From assembly GCA_910588815.1 (NCBI GenBank), contig CAJUQY010000042.1, positions 1 through 26,516 on the forward strand: 26,516 bases of DNA, given 5' to 3'. Of the stretch, positions 7,798 through 15,310 are shown piece after piece; the stretch's first letter is position 1, and each line of letters opens with the position of its first letter. Below the pieces are notes generated by a model, which was not told the origin of the DNA, did not search any database, and saw only the letters and a list, made by a program, of their open reading frames with translations. Origin of the DNA: an uncultured Lachnospiraceae bacterium. Its GTDB lineage: Bacteria > Bacillota > Clostridia > Lachnospirales > Lachnospiraceae. A program made the position numbers and the translations under genes.

Positions 7798-7847
7798 AGA
7801 CAGCTTGAGCTTCCGCATTTCTTGCAAAACAGAAACTCAAGCTGTCT
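7798..7847 (-). other. Long intercistronic hairpin between hisB and hisIE
   Basis: A perfect 12-bp stem (GACAGCTTGAG at 7799-7809 with CTCAAGCTGTC at 7836-7846, plus one flanking A-T pair) encloses a 26-nt loop that holds a smaller GCA/TGC pairing. It overlaps the last base of the hisB stop codon. There is no U-run on the minus-strand side, so it is not a standard terminator. It may stabilise the upstream mRNA or be a processing site. Confidence 0.6.
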
Positions 7848-8433
7848 ACAGAGCCCCTTTCGTCGAAAGCAGCCCCCGGATCCGTTCATCCTTCCCCGTC
7901 GCCATATCGAGGGCCCTGGCAAACGCCTTAAACATGGCCTCAATCACATGGTGGGTATTCTCCCCGTGAAGCTCCTTGATATGAAGATTCATGGCCGCCC
8001 CATAGGAGACCGCATAGAAAAATTCCTGGATCATCTCCGTCTCCAGGGTCCCTACCCGCTCCGCCTTAAGCCTGGCGTCAAACACCAGATACGGGCGGCC
8101 CGAAAGATCCAGGGCACAGACCATGAGCACCTCGTCCATGGGAAGGGTACAGGAACCGTAGCGGCAGATCCCCTGCTTGTCCCCCACCGCTCTGGCGATC
8201 GCCTGGCCCAGCACAATCCCAGTATCCTCGATGGAGTGATGGGTATCCACCTCCAGATCTCCCTTCACATCCACCTCCAGGTCAAAAAACCCGTGTTTCG
8301 CAAACAAGGTCAGCATATGATCCAGAAAACCGATCCCCGTATCGACCCTGCTCTCCCCGCTCCCGTCCAGATTGAGGGTGAGAGTGATCTGCGTCTCCTT
8401 TGTGTTCCGTTCAACCATCGCCGTCCTGGCCAT
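7846..8433 (-). CDS. hisB: Imidazoleglycerol-phosphate dehydratase
   Basis: This enzyme dehydrates imidazoleglycerol phosphate to imidazoleacetol phosphate in histidine synthesis. The 195-residue product is the usual monofunctional length, without the phosphatase domain fused in enterobacteria. The metal-binding motifs are clear: an N-terminal FLDHML segment, THHSIEDTGI with its His-His-x-x-Glu, and a C-terminal ENTHHVIEAMFKAFA segment. The start at 8433 follows CAGGAGG. It begins 12 nt after the hisD stop and is followed by a strong hairpin and hisIE, within the his operon. Confidence 0.97.
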   Translation of the reverse strand: MARTAMVERNTKETQITLTLNLDGSGESRVDTGIGFLDHMLTLFAKHGFFDLEVDVKGDLEVDTHHSIEDTGIVLGQAIARAVGDKQGICRYGSCTLPMDEVLMVCALDLSGRPYLVFDARLKAERVGTLETEMIQEFFYAVSYGAAMNLHIKELHGENTHHVIEAMFKAFARALDMATGKDERIRGLLSTKGAL

Positions 8434-8445
8434 AACAACCTCCTG

Positions 8446-9735
8446 TTATTCAAATCTCACCTTAATGGCATTTTTGTGAGCCGTCAGCCCTTCCTTCTCT
8501 GCAAACCGCATAATGTCCTCATGGACCGGCAGGAGCGCCTCCCTGGAATAGGAGATGATGCTGGATTTCTTCACAAAATCATCCACGCCCAGGGGCGAGA
8601 AAAACTTCGCCGTCCCGTTGGTGGGAAGCACATGGTTGGGGCCCGCAAAATAGTCCCCCAGGGGCTCGCAGCTGTGATCCCCGATAAAGACCGCCCCCGC
8701 ATTGCGGATCTTCGTCATGACCATAAAAGCATCCCTGGTCATGATCTCCAAGTGCTCCGACGCAATGTCATTGACCGCCGATATGGCTTCCTCCATGTCC
8801 TCTGCCAGAAGAATGCAGCCGTAGGCGTCCAACGACTTCTCCATGATCTCCCGGCGGGAAAGCTCCTTCAAAAACCCGTCGATTTCCCGGTTCACCTCTA
8901 ATGCCAGCTTCTCCGAAGTGGTCACCAGAATGGCCGATGCCATCTCGTCATGCTCCGCCTGGGAAAGCAGATCCGCCGCCACATAGCGGGGATTGGCAGA
9001 ATCGTCGGCCAGGACCAGAATCTCGCTGGGGCCGGCGATGGAATCAATGCTCACAAAGCCGAAAACCGCCTTTTTCGCCAGGGCCACGAAAATATTTCCC
9101 GGCCCTACGATCTTATCCACCTTAGGGATGGATTCTGTCCCGAAAGCCAGGGCCGCAACCGCCTGGGCCCCTCCGGCCTTGAAGATCCGGTCCGCCCCGG
9201 CCTCCTTGGCCGCCACAAGAACCGCCGGGTTTAAGCTTCCGTCCCTTCCCGGCGGCGTCGTCATGACGATTTCCCTCACGCCCGCCGCCTTCGCCGGCAC
9301 GATATTCATAAGCACCGACGAGGGATACACGGCCTTCCCTCCCGGCACATACACGCCAACCCGGTTTAAAGGGGTAAACTTCTGTCCCAGAAGTATCCCC
9401 TCCTCCGAAGAATCAAACCAGCTAAAACGGCGCTGCTTCTCGTGGAAAGACCGAATGTTCACAAGCGCCTTCCGGATCACCGAAAGAAGCTCCTGATCCA
9501 CATTCTCATAGGCCTCAGCGATCTCCTCCTCCGTCACCAGCACGTTTTCCCGGGTTACCTTGCAGCCGTCAAACCGCTCCGTGTAGGCAAACAGGGCCGC
9601 ATCCCCGTTCTTCCTCACACTTTCCACAATCTCATTCACCGTATCGGCATAGGTCCCGTACTGAGAGGGACTCCGTCTCGCAAGGAGCTCCTTCAGCGCC
9701 CGCCTGGAATCCTCCCCAAGCCCCGTTATTTTCAT
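8446..9735 (-). CDS. hisD: Histidinol dehydrogenase
   Basis: This zinc enzyme catalyses the last two NAD-dependent oxidations from histidinol to histidine. The 429-residue product is full length. Visible family features are KVDKIVGPGN (nucleotide region), the zinc-site region SQAEHDEMA, the catalytic Glu-His pair in ASEHLEIM, and GDYFAGPNHVLPT. The ATG at 9735 overlaps the hisG stop codon in an ATGA arrangement, so translation is probably coupled. Confidence 0.98.
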   Translation of the reverse strand: MKITGLGEDSRRALKELLARRSPSQYGTYADTVNEIVESVRKNGDAALFAYTERFDGCKVTRENVLVTEEEIAEAYENVDQELLSVIRKALVNIRSFHEKQRRFSWFDSSEEGILLGQKFTPLNRVGVYVPGGKAVYPSSVLMNIVPAKAAGVREIVMTTPPGRDGSLNPAVLVAAKEAGADRIFKAGGAQAVAALAFGTESIPKVDKIVGPGNIFVALAKKAVFGFVSIDSIAGPSEILVLADDSANPRYVAADLLSQAEHDEMASAILVTTSEKLALEVNREIDGFLKELSRREIMEKSLDAYGCILLAEDMEEAISAVNDIASEHLEIMTRDAFMVMTKIRNAGAVFIGDHSCEPLGDYFAGPNHVLPTNGTAKFFSPLGVDDFVKKSSIISYSREALLPVHEDIMRFAEKEGLTAHKNAIKVRFE

Positions 9736-10391
9736 ATGGCTGTTCCTCCCTGTTCTCTAAGAAGCGCCCGCATGGCATCCAGGATCCGGCTGATCCGCTC
9801 ATGCCGGGTCTTCATGCTCACCTGATTGACCACCATCCTGGCCGAAAGAGGCACGATCTCTTCCAGCACATCCAGTCCGTTCTCCCGAAGCGTAGATCCG
9901 GTCTCCACAATGTCCACGATCACCTCCGCAAGGCCCACCATAGGCGCCAGCTCAATGGAACCGTTCAGCTTGATGATCTCCACCGTCTGATGCTTCTTAT
10001 TATAAAAATAATCCTTCGCAATGCCCGGATATTTGGTGGCCACCCGGATTAACTCGTGGTGCCTGAGCTTCTCCCGTGCCTCCTTCGGACCGCAGACACA
10101 CATACGGCATCTGCCGATCCCGAGATCCAGCACCTCGTAGAGCCGCCGGCCCTCCTCCAAAAGCGTGTCCTTTCCCACAATCCCCAGATCGGCCGCTCCG
10201 TATTCCACATAAGTGGGCACGTCGTTGGCCTTGGCCAGGAAGAACTGCACCTTAAGCTCCTCGTTGACAAAGAGCAGCTTCCTCGTCCCCGCTTCCTTCA
10301 TTTCCTCACAGGGAATCCCGATAGCCTCAAAAAGCTCCATGGATTTTTTTGCCATCCGCCCCTTCGCCAGGGCGATCGTCAAATACCTCAC
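9732..10391 (-). CDS. hisG: ATP phosphoribosyltransferase, short-form catalytic subunit
   Basis: HisG joins ATP and PRPP in the first, feedback-controlled step of histidine synthesis. The 219-residue product is the short form, which lacks the C-terminal regulatory domain and needs HisZ; hisZ is encoded directly upstream. Family features include the ALAKGR N-terminus, GAADLGIVGKD, RVATKYP and the PRPP-binding region IVDIVETGSTLREN. The start is GTG at 10391, 7 nt after AGGAGG, and overlaps the hisZ stop as GTGA. Confidence 0.97.
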   Translation of the reverse strand: MRYLTIALAKGRMAKKSMELFEAIGIPCEEMKEAGTRKLLFVNEELKVQFFLAKANDVPTYVEYGAADLGIVGKDTLLEEGRRLYEVLDLGIGRCRMCVCGPKEAREKLRHHELIRVATKYPGIAKDYFYNKKHQTVEIIKLNGSIELAPMVGLAEVIVDIVETGSTLRENGLDVLEEIVPLSARMVVNQVSMKTRHERISRILDAMRALLREQGGTAI

Positions 10392-11665
10392 GGCATATCC
10401 TCCTTATTCTCCGAAAATCCCACCTCCGGCAGTTTTACCCTGACAGCCTCCGGCGCACCCTTCTTCCAGACAAAAAAGCCGTCCCCGGAAAGATAATATA
10501 ACGTATCCATGCGGTTCCTCTCCCCGAAAGCTTTGTATTCCGACAGAGAGATTTCATCCCGTTTCCTCACCAGCTGGAGCTTCCTGCCCTCCCCGCGCCA
10601 CCACACCGCCAAAGGGACCGCCTCCTCTTTCTTCTCCCTGTCATAGACCAGAAGGAGGACGGAATCCGGGATCTCCACCGGAATGTGCTGTCTGGAAAGC
10701 GCCGACAAAAGGCCGTCCACCGAAATGGAAAAGCCCACGGCGGGCGCATCCTTGCCAAACTGCCGCATCAGGCCGTCATAGCGCCCCCCCGACACGATGG
10801 GTTCCCCCATGCCGAAAGTCACGCCGCGGAAAATGATCCCCGTGTAGTACTGATATTTCCCAAGCATCCCGAGGTCAAAGGACACATAATCCGACAGACC
10901 GTAAAGCTTCAGAATCCTCCAGAGATTGTTGAGCCGCCTCACCGCCGCCTCCATACGCGGATTGACCGCCAGCTCCGCCGCCGTTTCTAAAAGCTCCGCC
11001 GAGCCGAAAAGCTCCGGCAGCCTCCGGAACACCTCGGAAAGCCGCCCGTCCAGAGCCTGCCCGGACACCAGTTCCTCCACTCCGAAGAAATTTTTCTCTT
11101 CAATCAGCTCCCTGAGGCGCGCCTCCGTCTCCGGTTCCAACCCGGCTTCCTCCACCAGGCCGTTAAAAAACTCCACCTGGCCCACGTCCACCTGAAAGTC
11201 TCCGAGGCCCGCCGCTAAAAGCGCGTTCACCGCAAGGGCAATCAGCTCCGCATCGGCGTCGCTGGAATCGTCGCCAATCAACTCCGCCCCCTGCACCGTC
11301 GACTCCTTCAGCCGTCCCTGATAGCTGGAATGATTGATAAAGATATTGGCCAGATAGGCAAACCGGAGTGGAAATGTTTCTTCCATATAATATTTGGCCG
11401 CACACCGGGCCACAGGCGGCGTCATATCCGGCCTGAGCGCCAGAGTGTTCCCCTCCCGGTCAAAAAATTTGTACATCTCCCTGGATGCTACACTCCCCCG
11501 CTCTTTATTAAAAATGTCGAAAAACTCAAAGGAAGGCGTCTGCAGTTCGCCGTAGCCATAGGATCGGAAAACCTCCCGGATCCGGCCCTCCACCGCCAGC
11601 TTCCTTTCATACTCTGAATTGTAAATATCCCGGACCCCCTCCGGGGTATGGAGCAGTTGTTTCAT
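10388..11665 (-). CDS. hisZ: ATP phosphoribosyltransferase regulatory subunit HisZ
   Basis: HisZ is a histidyl-tRNA-synthetase-like protein that complexes with short HisG, activates it and confers histidine feedback. The 425-residue product has the class II synthetase fold with TPEGVRDI at the N-terminus, motif 2-like LALRPDMTPPVAR and motif 3-like IVSGGRYDGLMRQFG with GFSISVDGLL. The pairing with an adjacent short hisG supports HisZ rather than HisRS. The ATG at 11665 lies 6 nt after GGGAGA. It is the first gene of the operon, and the end overlaps hisG by 4 nt. Confidence 0.95.
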   Translation of the reverse strand: MKQLLHTPEGVRDIYNSEYERKLAVEGRIREVFRSYGYGELQTPSFEFFDIFNKERGSVASREMYKFFDREGNTLALRPDMTPPVARCAAKYYMEETFPLRFAYLANIFINHSSYQGRLKESTVQGAELIGDDSSDADAELIALAVNALLAAGLGDFQVDVGQVEFFNGLVEEAGLEPETEARLRELIEEKNFFGVEELVSGQALDGRLSEVFRRLPELFGSAELLETAAELAVNPRMEAAVRRLNNLWRILKLYGLSDYVSFDLGMLGKYQYYTGIIFRGVTFGMGEPIVSGGRYDGLMRQFGKDAPAVGFSISVDGLLSALSRQHIPVEIPDSVLLLVYDREKKEEAVPLAVWWRGEGRKLQLVRKRDEISLSEYKAFGERNRMDTLYYLSGDGFFVWKKGAPEAVRVKLPEVGFSENKEDMP

Positions 11666-11698
11666 AGAATATCTCCCATATCGCTTTATTATAGTAAC

Positions 11699-11718
11699 GT
11701 GCTATCAAGTTATCGCAC
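11699..11718. promoter_or_regulatory. Imperfect dyad at the his transcription start
   Basis: GTGC...GCAC arms flank an AT-rich centre; 7 of 10 positions are symmetric over the 20 bp. It begins about 8 nt downstream of the -10 of the his promoter, a place where a bound repressor would block initiation. The regulator is unknown. A TrpR/YerC-type histidine regulator would fit but is not shown. Confidence 0.3.
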
Positions 11719-11725
11719 AAAATTC

Positions 11726-11754
11726 ATTATAACGAATCCGGACAGATCTGTCAA
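11726..11754 (-). promoter_or_regulatory. Consensus sigma-A promoter of the his operon
   Basis: On the minus strand a perfect TTGACA (11749-11754) and a perfect TATAAT (11726-11731) are separated by exactly 17 bp. The hisZ ATG is about 60 nt downstream of the -10, leaving a leader of about 54 nt. That is too short for a T-box or his attenuator, so control, if any, is probably at initiation. Confidence 0.9.
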
Positions 11755-11890
11755 TTTCTTTTCCGGCGGATTCCCGTTTCCCTCTCCCCCGGCCCTTTTC
11801 TGCCGCTCAACAAAGGTATTGTACTACCGGAGGACAAAATCGGCAAGGATAATCCACAAAAAATATAGGAATCCCAAAGTTTCTTTCCAA

Positions 11891-11919
11891 TTGACACCCG
11901 ATGTCCCCCATGTTACCAT
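11891..11919 (+). promoter_or_regulatory. Sigma-A-type promoter of the FecR lipoprotein gene
   Basis: TTGACA (11891-11896) and TACCAT (11914-11919) are separated by 17 bp. The gene starts about 63 nt downstream of the -10, after an AGAAGGAGGAAAC ribosome-binding site. The -35 is perfect and the -10 has four of six consensus bases. Confidence 0.7.
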
Positions 11920-11982
11920 GAGAGCAGAACTTCCGCCGGATGCTTTCGGCGGCATGATCAGCAAAAACAGAAGGAGGAAACA

Positions 11983-13338
11983 TTGAGTATGAAACGATTA
12001 TGGAAAATCGCCGCATTTCTGCTTGCGGCTGCTCTTTTGTGCGGCGGCTGCGGCGGCAAGGCCGAGGGGGGCAGCGGGAACAGCGGGCAGGAACAGGAGG
12101 GCGGCAGGGAAGCCGTGAAAGAAGCCAGTGCGGACGCAACGACCATGCGTCTGGAAAAGACTGTGGGTGACGTGGCCGTATGGAATGAAGAGGAGGCATA
12201 TGTAGAGCTTCAGGAGAAACTTCCTTTGTACAGCGGTTATCAGCTGTTCACACAGGCGGAAAGCTACAGCTGGATCAACCTGGACGATACGAAGCTGGCC
12301 AAAATGGACAAAGAAAGCTCTGCATCCGTGCAGAAGGAGGATAAACACTTAAGGCTTACGGCTGATCAGGGCAGCCTCTTTTTTCATGTGACAAAACCTC
12401 TTGAGGAGGACGAGTCCATGGAGATCGAGGTCGGAGACATGATTGTGGGGATCCGCGGGACCTGCGGCTGGGTCAGCGCCACGGCTCCCCGTTCGGTCTA
12501 CATCCTGGAGGGAACCGTGACCTGTGAAATCCCCAGTGAAAATTTAAGCGCTCAGGTCTCGGCCGGAGAGATGGCCTATCTGGTGAAAAGCGCCGAGAAC
12601 CGCATTGAAGTAAAGCCCTTCACCAGGATGGATATCCCGCGGTTCGTGCTGGACGAGGTGGACAACTCGCTGATAAACAGCATCCCCGAATCGGAACCGG
12701 AGACGGAATCCCCGGAAACAGAAGCGGCGGAAACAGAAGCGGCGGACACCGGAGTCTACACACTCCCCATGTCCTCAGCAGATTTTGAAGAGCTCATGCG
12801 GAACAGCCAGGCTGACCGGACCATCACGATTCAGGCCGGGGCCGGGGACAACACCCTGTCCATCGACGGCTTTACCAGCGTCTTCGGGCACCTGATCCTG
12901 GACGAGGGCGTCACCCTGTCCATCGCCGACAACGCCCAGTTAAATATTTACGGGACGCTGGAAGTACGGTCCGATATCTCCAACAACGGCTTCCTCTGGG
13001 TCCTGGACGGCGCTTCCCTGCAGGTAGACGGTGCCTTTACCAATTCCGGGATGCTTTCCAACGGAGAAATAGAGAAGGGCATGGAGGAGGTTGCGGTAGA
13101 GACGCAGAATTGCCGGATCACCGCCGCCCAGGGGATCGACAACACCGGATATATTGAAAACGCCGGCTCCATTGAAGGAACCGTCACGGTAAACGGCGGA
13201 AACATCTCCCTCATGGCCGGAAACGTCGACCATCTAGTTTTAAACGACGGACTCTACATCGATGACGGCGGTGCCGTGGGCGAATTCACCCAGAACGGCG
13301 GCAAGACCACCTCCGCCGAACAGGGATATCGCTACTGA
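11983..13338 (+). CDS. Secreted lipoprotein with FecR domain and beta-helix-like C-terminus
   Basis: This is probably a surface lipoprotein of unknown function. TTG at 11983 lies 5 nt after GGAGG, and an ATG two codons later (11989) is the alternative. The signal is strongly hydrophobic and ends in CGGC (Cys23), a slightly atypical lipobox. Residues of about 55-215 fit the FecR family: KTVGDVAVW, then a short beta-rich domain with LTADQGSLFFHVTKP, VGIRGTCGWV and YILEGTVTCEI. Pro/Glu/Thr repeats (about 228-255) form a spacer. The remainder has regular beta-rich, Asn/Gly-rich turns (LILDEGVTLSIAD, LNIYGTLEV, LVLNDGLYIDDGG), suggesting a parallel beta-helix. No sigma/anti-sigma partner is adjacent, so a structural or envelope role is likelier than FecR-type signalling. 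It is one of only two plus-strand genes here. Confidence 0.85.
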   Translation: MSMKRLWKIAAFLLAAALLCGGCGGKAEGGSGNSGQEQEGGREAVKEASADATTMRLEKTVGDVAVWNEEEAYVELQEKLPLYSGYQLFTQAESYSWINLDDTKLAKMDKESSASVQKEDKHLRLTADQGSLFFHVTKPLEEDESMEIEVGDMIVGIRGTCGWVSATAPRSVYILEGTVTCEIPSENLSAQVSAGEMAYLVKSAENRIEVKPFTRMDIPRFVLDEVDNSLINSIPESEPETESPETEAAETEAADTGVYTLPMSSADFEELMRNSQADRTITIQAGAGDNTLSIDGFTSVFGHLILDEGVTLSIADNAQLNIYGTLEVRSDISNNGFLWVLDGASLQVDGAFTNSGMLSNGEIEKGMEEVAVETQNCRITAAQGIDNTGYIENAGSIEGTVTVNGGNISLMAGNVDHLVLNDGLYIDDGGAVGEFTQNGGKTTSAEQGYRY

Positions 13339-13348
13339 AGCGGCCTGT

Positions 13349-13395
13349 AAAACAGGGGCTGCCGCACTGAACAATTAGTGCGCAGCCCCTGTTTT
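13349..13395. terminator. Strong bidirectional hairpin terminator
   Basis: AAAACAGGGGCTGC (13349-13362) pairs with GCAGCCCCTGTTTT (13382-13395), and GCACT with AGTGC inside, with one bulged C and an about 8-nt loop. The paired A and T tracts make it a terminator on either strand. It serves the FecR lipoprotein (+) and possibly the remnant at 13410-13539 (-). Its core is nearly identical to the hairpin at 20-54. Confidence 0.85.
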
Positions 13396-13409
13396 ATGCA
13401 CATTTCCTC

Positions 13410-13539
13410 CTACCAGATCAACGTCAGCAGACGGTACAGCAGATTAGCCGCCACGCCTGCACACAGGCCTCCGATCGTGTGGCAGATGATCGCCGCACCC
13501 GCAGAGCCGAGAGAGGTAAAATGCTTATGTTTTTTTCAT
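13410..13539 (-). pseudogene. Remnant of a small membrane protein
   Basis: On the minus strand a frame ending at TAG (13410-13412) reads HKHFTSLGSAGAAIICHTIG and then GLCAGVAANLLYRLLTLIW, which looks like a membrane segment. An ATG at 13539 begins a run MKK over a seven-A tract, but one A too many puts it out of frame with the rest. In the remnant's own frame the upstream sequence (SLLIVLVIQ, also hydrophobic) is cut off by TGA. Either a frameshift or a nonsense change has broken it, or slippage on the A tract is used. No family was recognised. Confidence 0.35.
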
Positions 13540-13632
13540 TGTATCACAAGAACTATCAGCAAACTTTGCGGATACTCAGACAAAAACCCTCCGATTCTCA
13601 CATAAACAGTTGCTTTTTTCTCATTTATCGCT

Positions 13633-13656
13633 ATGATTATAATGAACGATAATCAT
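13633..13656. promoter_or_regulatory. AT-rich dyad, possible operator
   Basis: Perfect 8-bp arms ATGATTAT and ATAATCAT are separated by 8 bp. The GATAATCATT half resembles a Fur-box half-site. The dyad lies between recU and the small remnant, with no intact gene obviously controlled by it. Confidence 0.3.
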
Positions 13657-13721
13657 TTTTGTTTTTGGCGTTCACTGCGCCAGCGCCTCCCTGCATCCCA
13701 TCTCTAAACCTGTTCCGTCTC

Positions 13722-14261
13722 CTACAGCCCTTCCCGCTCTCCGAGATCTTTGTTCAGCATTTCCAGATAATGGACGTAGACTCCCTGCCGGAAGGGAATC
13801 CGGAAGCTCTTATCCAGCTCGTCGTAGGTAAAGCTTTTCCTTCCTCCGCTCTTCCCCCGCCTCCAATAGACAAGAAGCTCCCGAAAGGGCACGTAATAGC
13901 ATTCATCCAGCCCGGTAAAATACAGGATGATAAAAGCGATCCCTCCCTGTTTCTCAAAAGCCTCCATGAAAGCCATCTGGTGCTCATGGACATTCTGAAG
14001 AGGAAAGGTGCTACTCACGCACTCCTTCGCGTCAAAACAGACCGGGATCCCCTGGACCGCCCCGATATAATCCACCGTGCTCTTCTGGTCAAAATAGGCC
14101 AGAGTAATGTGGCGGCTCTCTTTGTCAATATTGACCGGCTTGATGGGCGTCGGAATTTTCTGGATCAGAGCCAGCCCGCCTTCCCGGTATTTTTCATTGG
14201 TGTGATTGATCAGTTCCTCCAGGGTCGAGCCCCGGAGGCCCCTGGAGCCCCAGGTCGCCAT
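13722..14261 (-). CDS. recU: Holliday junction resolvase RecU
   Basis: RecU cuts four-way DNA junctions during recombination and chromosome segregation in Firmicutes, which use it in place of RuvC. The product is 179 residues, close to the usual size. It begins with the family signature WGSRGLRGSTLEELIN and has the nuclease residues in STVDYIG (Asp64) and the FDAKE motif (Asp77, Lys79, Glu80), followed by GIAFIILYF. The start at 14261 follows GAAGGGG. It is the last gene of a long codirectional run, 41 nt after the pseudouridine synthase. In many Firmicutes recU sits next to a penicillin-binding protein gene; that is not so here. Confidence 0.95.
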   Translation of the reverse strand: MATWGSRGLRGSTLEELINHTNEKYREGGLALIQKIPTPIKPVNIDKESRHITLAYFDQKSTVDYIGAVQGIPVCFDAKECVSSTFPLQNVHEHQMAFMEAFEKQGGIAFIILYFTGLDECYYVPFRELLVYWRRGKSGGRKSFTYDELDKSFRIPFRQGVYVHYLEMLNKDLGEREGL

Positions 14262-14302
14262 AAATTACCCCTTCTTTTCCAAAATTTCGTCTGTCTGTGC
14301 GG

Positions 14303-15289
14303 CTAAAGGATTTCCATGCGGATCCCCTCCCCCTCCAGCACTCTCCGGAAATTTTCCGGCAAAGGCGCCTTTACCGTACGCCCGGAGAGTCCGGAGAGCG
14401 CCCCCGAAAGCTTCGGAAACTCCATTCGCCAGGCATGAAGAAGCTGAAAAGAGATCCCGTACCGTTCCCGGTACCTGCGGTTTATCCCTCCGTCCCCGTA
14501 CTTCCTGTCCCCGATGACCGGATGGCCTCTGTCCGCCAGATGGGCCCGGATCTGATGGGTCTTCCCGGTGATCAGCTCCACTTCGAGAATCGTCGCATCC
14601 GCCCCGTAAGCCAGCGGCACATAGGAGGTACGGATTTCGGCCGCCCCCTCCCCCGGCTGCCGGGAGACCGTCACCTGGTTGGTCTTTTCATCCTTGATGA
14701 GCCACCCGGAAAGTCGGTCCGCCTGTGGGACTCTCCCTTTCACCAGGCAGAGATAATACTTCCCCACCCTCCGCTCCCTGAAGAGAAGAGAAAGCTCCCT
14801 AAGGGCCGCCTGCGTCTTTCCGGCAGCCACGAGGCCGCTGGTATTCCGGTCCAGCCGGTTGCAGACAGAAGGCCGAAAGCTCCTGAGGGCCTCCGCCCGG
14901 GTTTCTCCCGCAGCGAGAAGGTAGCCGAGAAGATATTCCACCAAGGAGGGCTCCCCATCCCCGGCCCGCTGAGAAAGCATTCCTGAGGGCTTGTTGATTA
15001 AGAGCACCTCCGGATCCTCATAGAGGATATCCAGCTTTGTCACGGGAAAATGCCTCCCGGCCTCCTCCTCCCGCCTGAAGCTCTCAATGGTCTCCTCAGA
15101 AAGAAACAGCTGGATCCGATCTCCCTCCTCCAGCCGTTCTCCTCCGCCGCACTTCTTCCTGTTGCAGGTAATGTTCTTCTTCCGGAGCATTTTATAAAAA
15201 AAGCTTTTCGGCGCCCGCGCCATATACTTCTGCAGATACTTGTCCAGACGCTGTCCGGCGCCCTCCGGCCCCACAAGAATTTCCCTCAT
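14303..15289 (-). CDS. RluA-family 23S rRNA pseudouridine synthase
   Basis: This enzyme converts specific uridines of large-subunit rRNA to pseudouridine (RluC/RluD class). The 328-residue product has an N-terminal S4 RNA-binding domain (about 12-75, QRLDKYLQKYM...) and a C-terminal catalytic domain with NRLDRNTSG, where Asp147 is the catalytic residue (usually HRLD; Asn replaces His here). Later motifs include GKYYLCLVKG, ITGKTHQIRAHL and IGDRKYG, all normal. The start at 15289 has a weak GGGGGCAGAG site. A perfect 24-bp palindrome lies directly upstream, between it and the preceding gene. The exact uridine target is not predictable. Confidence 0.93.
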   Translation of the reverse strand: MREILVGPEGAGQRLDKYLQKYMARAPKSFFYKMLRKKNITCNRKKCGGGERLEEGDRIQLFLSEETIESFRREEEAGRHFPVTKLDILYEDPEVLLINKPSGMLSQRAGDGEPSLVEYLLGYLLAAGETRAEALRSFRPSVCNRLDRNTSGLVAAGKTQAALRELSLLFRERRVGKYYLCLVKGRVPQADRLSGWLIKDEKTNQVTVSRQPGEGAAEIRTSYVPLAYGADATILEVELITGKTHQIRAHLADRGHPVIGDRKYGDGGINRRYRERYGISFQLLHAWRMEFPKLSGALSGLSGRTVKAPLPENFRRVLEGEGIRMEIL

Positions 15290-15310
15290 ATCTCTGCCCC
15301 CAAAACTGGC

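Larger units (their letters stand above)
11666..11982. other. 317-bp divergent regulatory region between hisZ and the FecR lipoprotein
   Basis: It holds two outward-facing promoters (minus-strand his promoter at 11726-11754, plus-strand promoter at 11891-11919) and the dyad at the his start. The 135 bp between the two promoters show no gene or strong hairpin. Confidence 0.7.
13339..13721. other. 383-bp region between the FecR lipoprotein and recU
   Basis: It contains the hairpin terminator (13349-13395), a short decayed coding remnant on the minus strand (13410-13539) and an AT-rich dyad (13633-13656). No intact gene was found, and no terminator with a U-run was seen directly after recU. Confidence 0.7.

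Noticed and set aside
7798..7847. Rho-independent terminator within the his operon
   Set aside because: The stem is strong, but no U-run follows on the minus strand and hisIE continues the pathway downstream.
7618..8901. 427-codon plus-strand open frame over hisB and hisD
   Set aside because: Antisense shadow of two complete his genes.
11666..11725. T-box or histidine attenuator before hisZ
   Set aside because: The leader after the consensus promoter is only about 54 nt, with no specifier-loop or terminator architecture.
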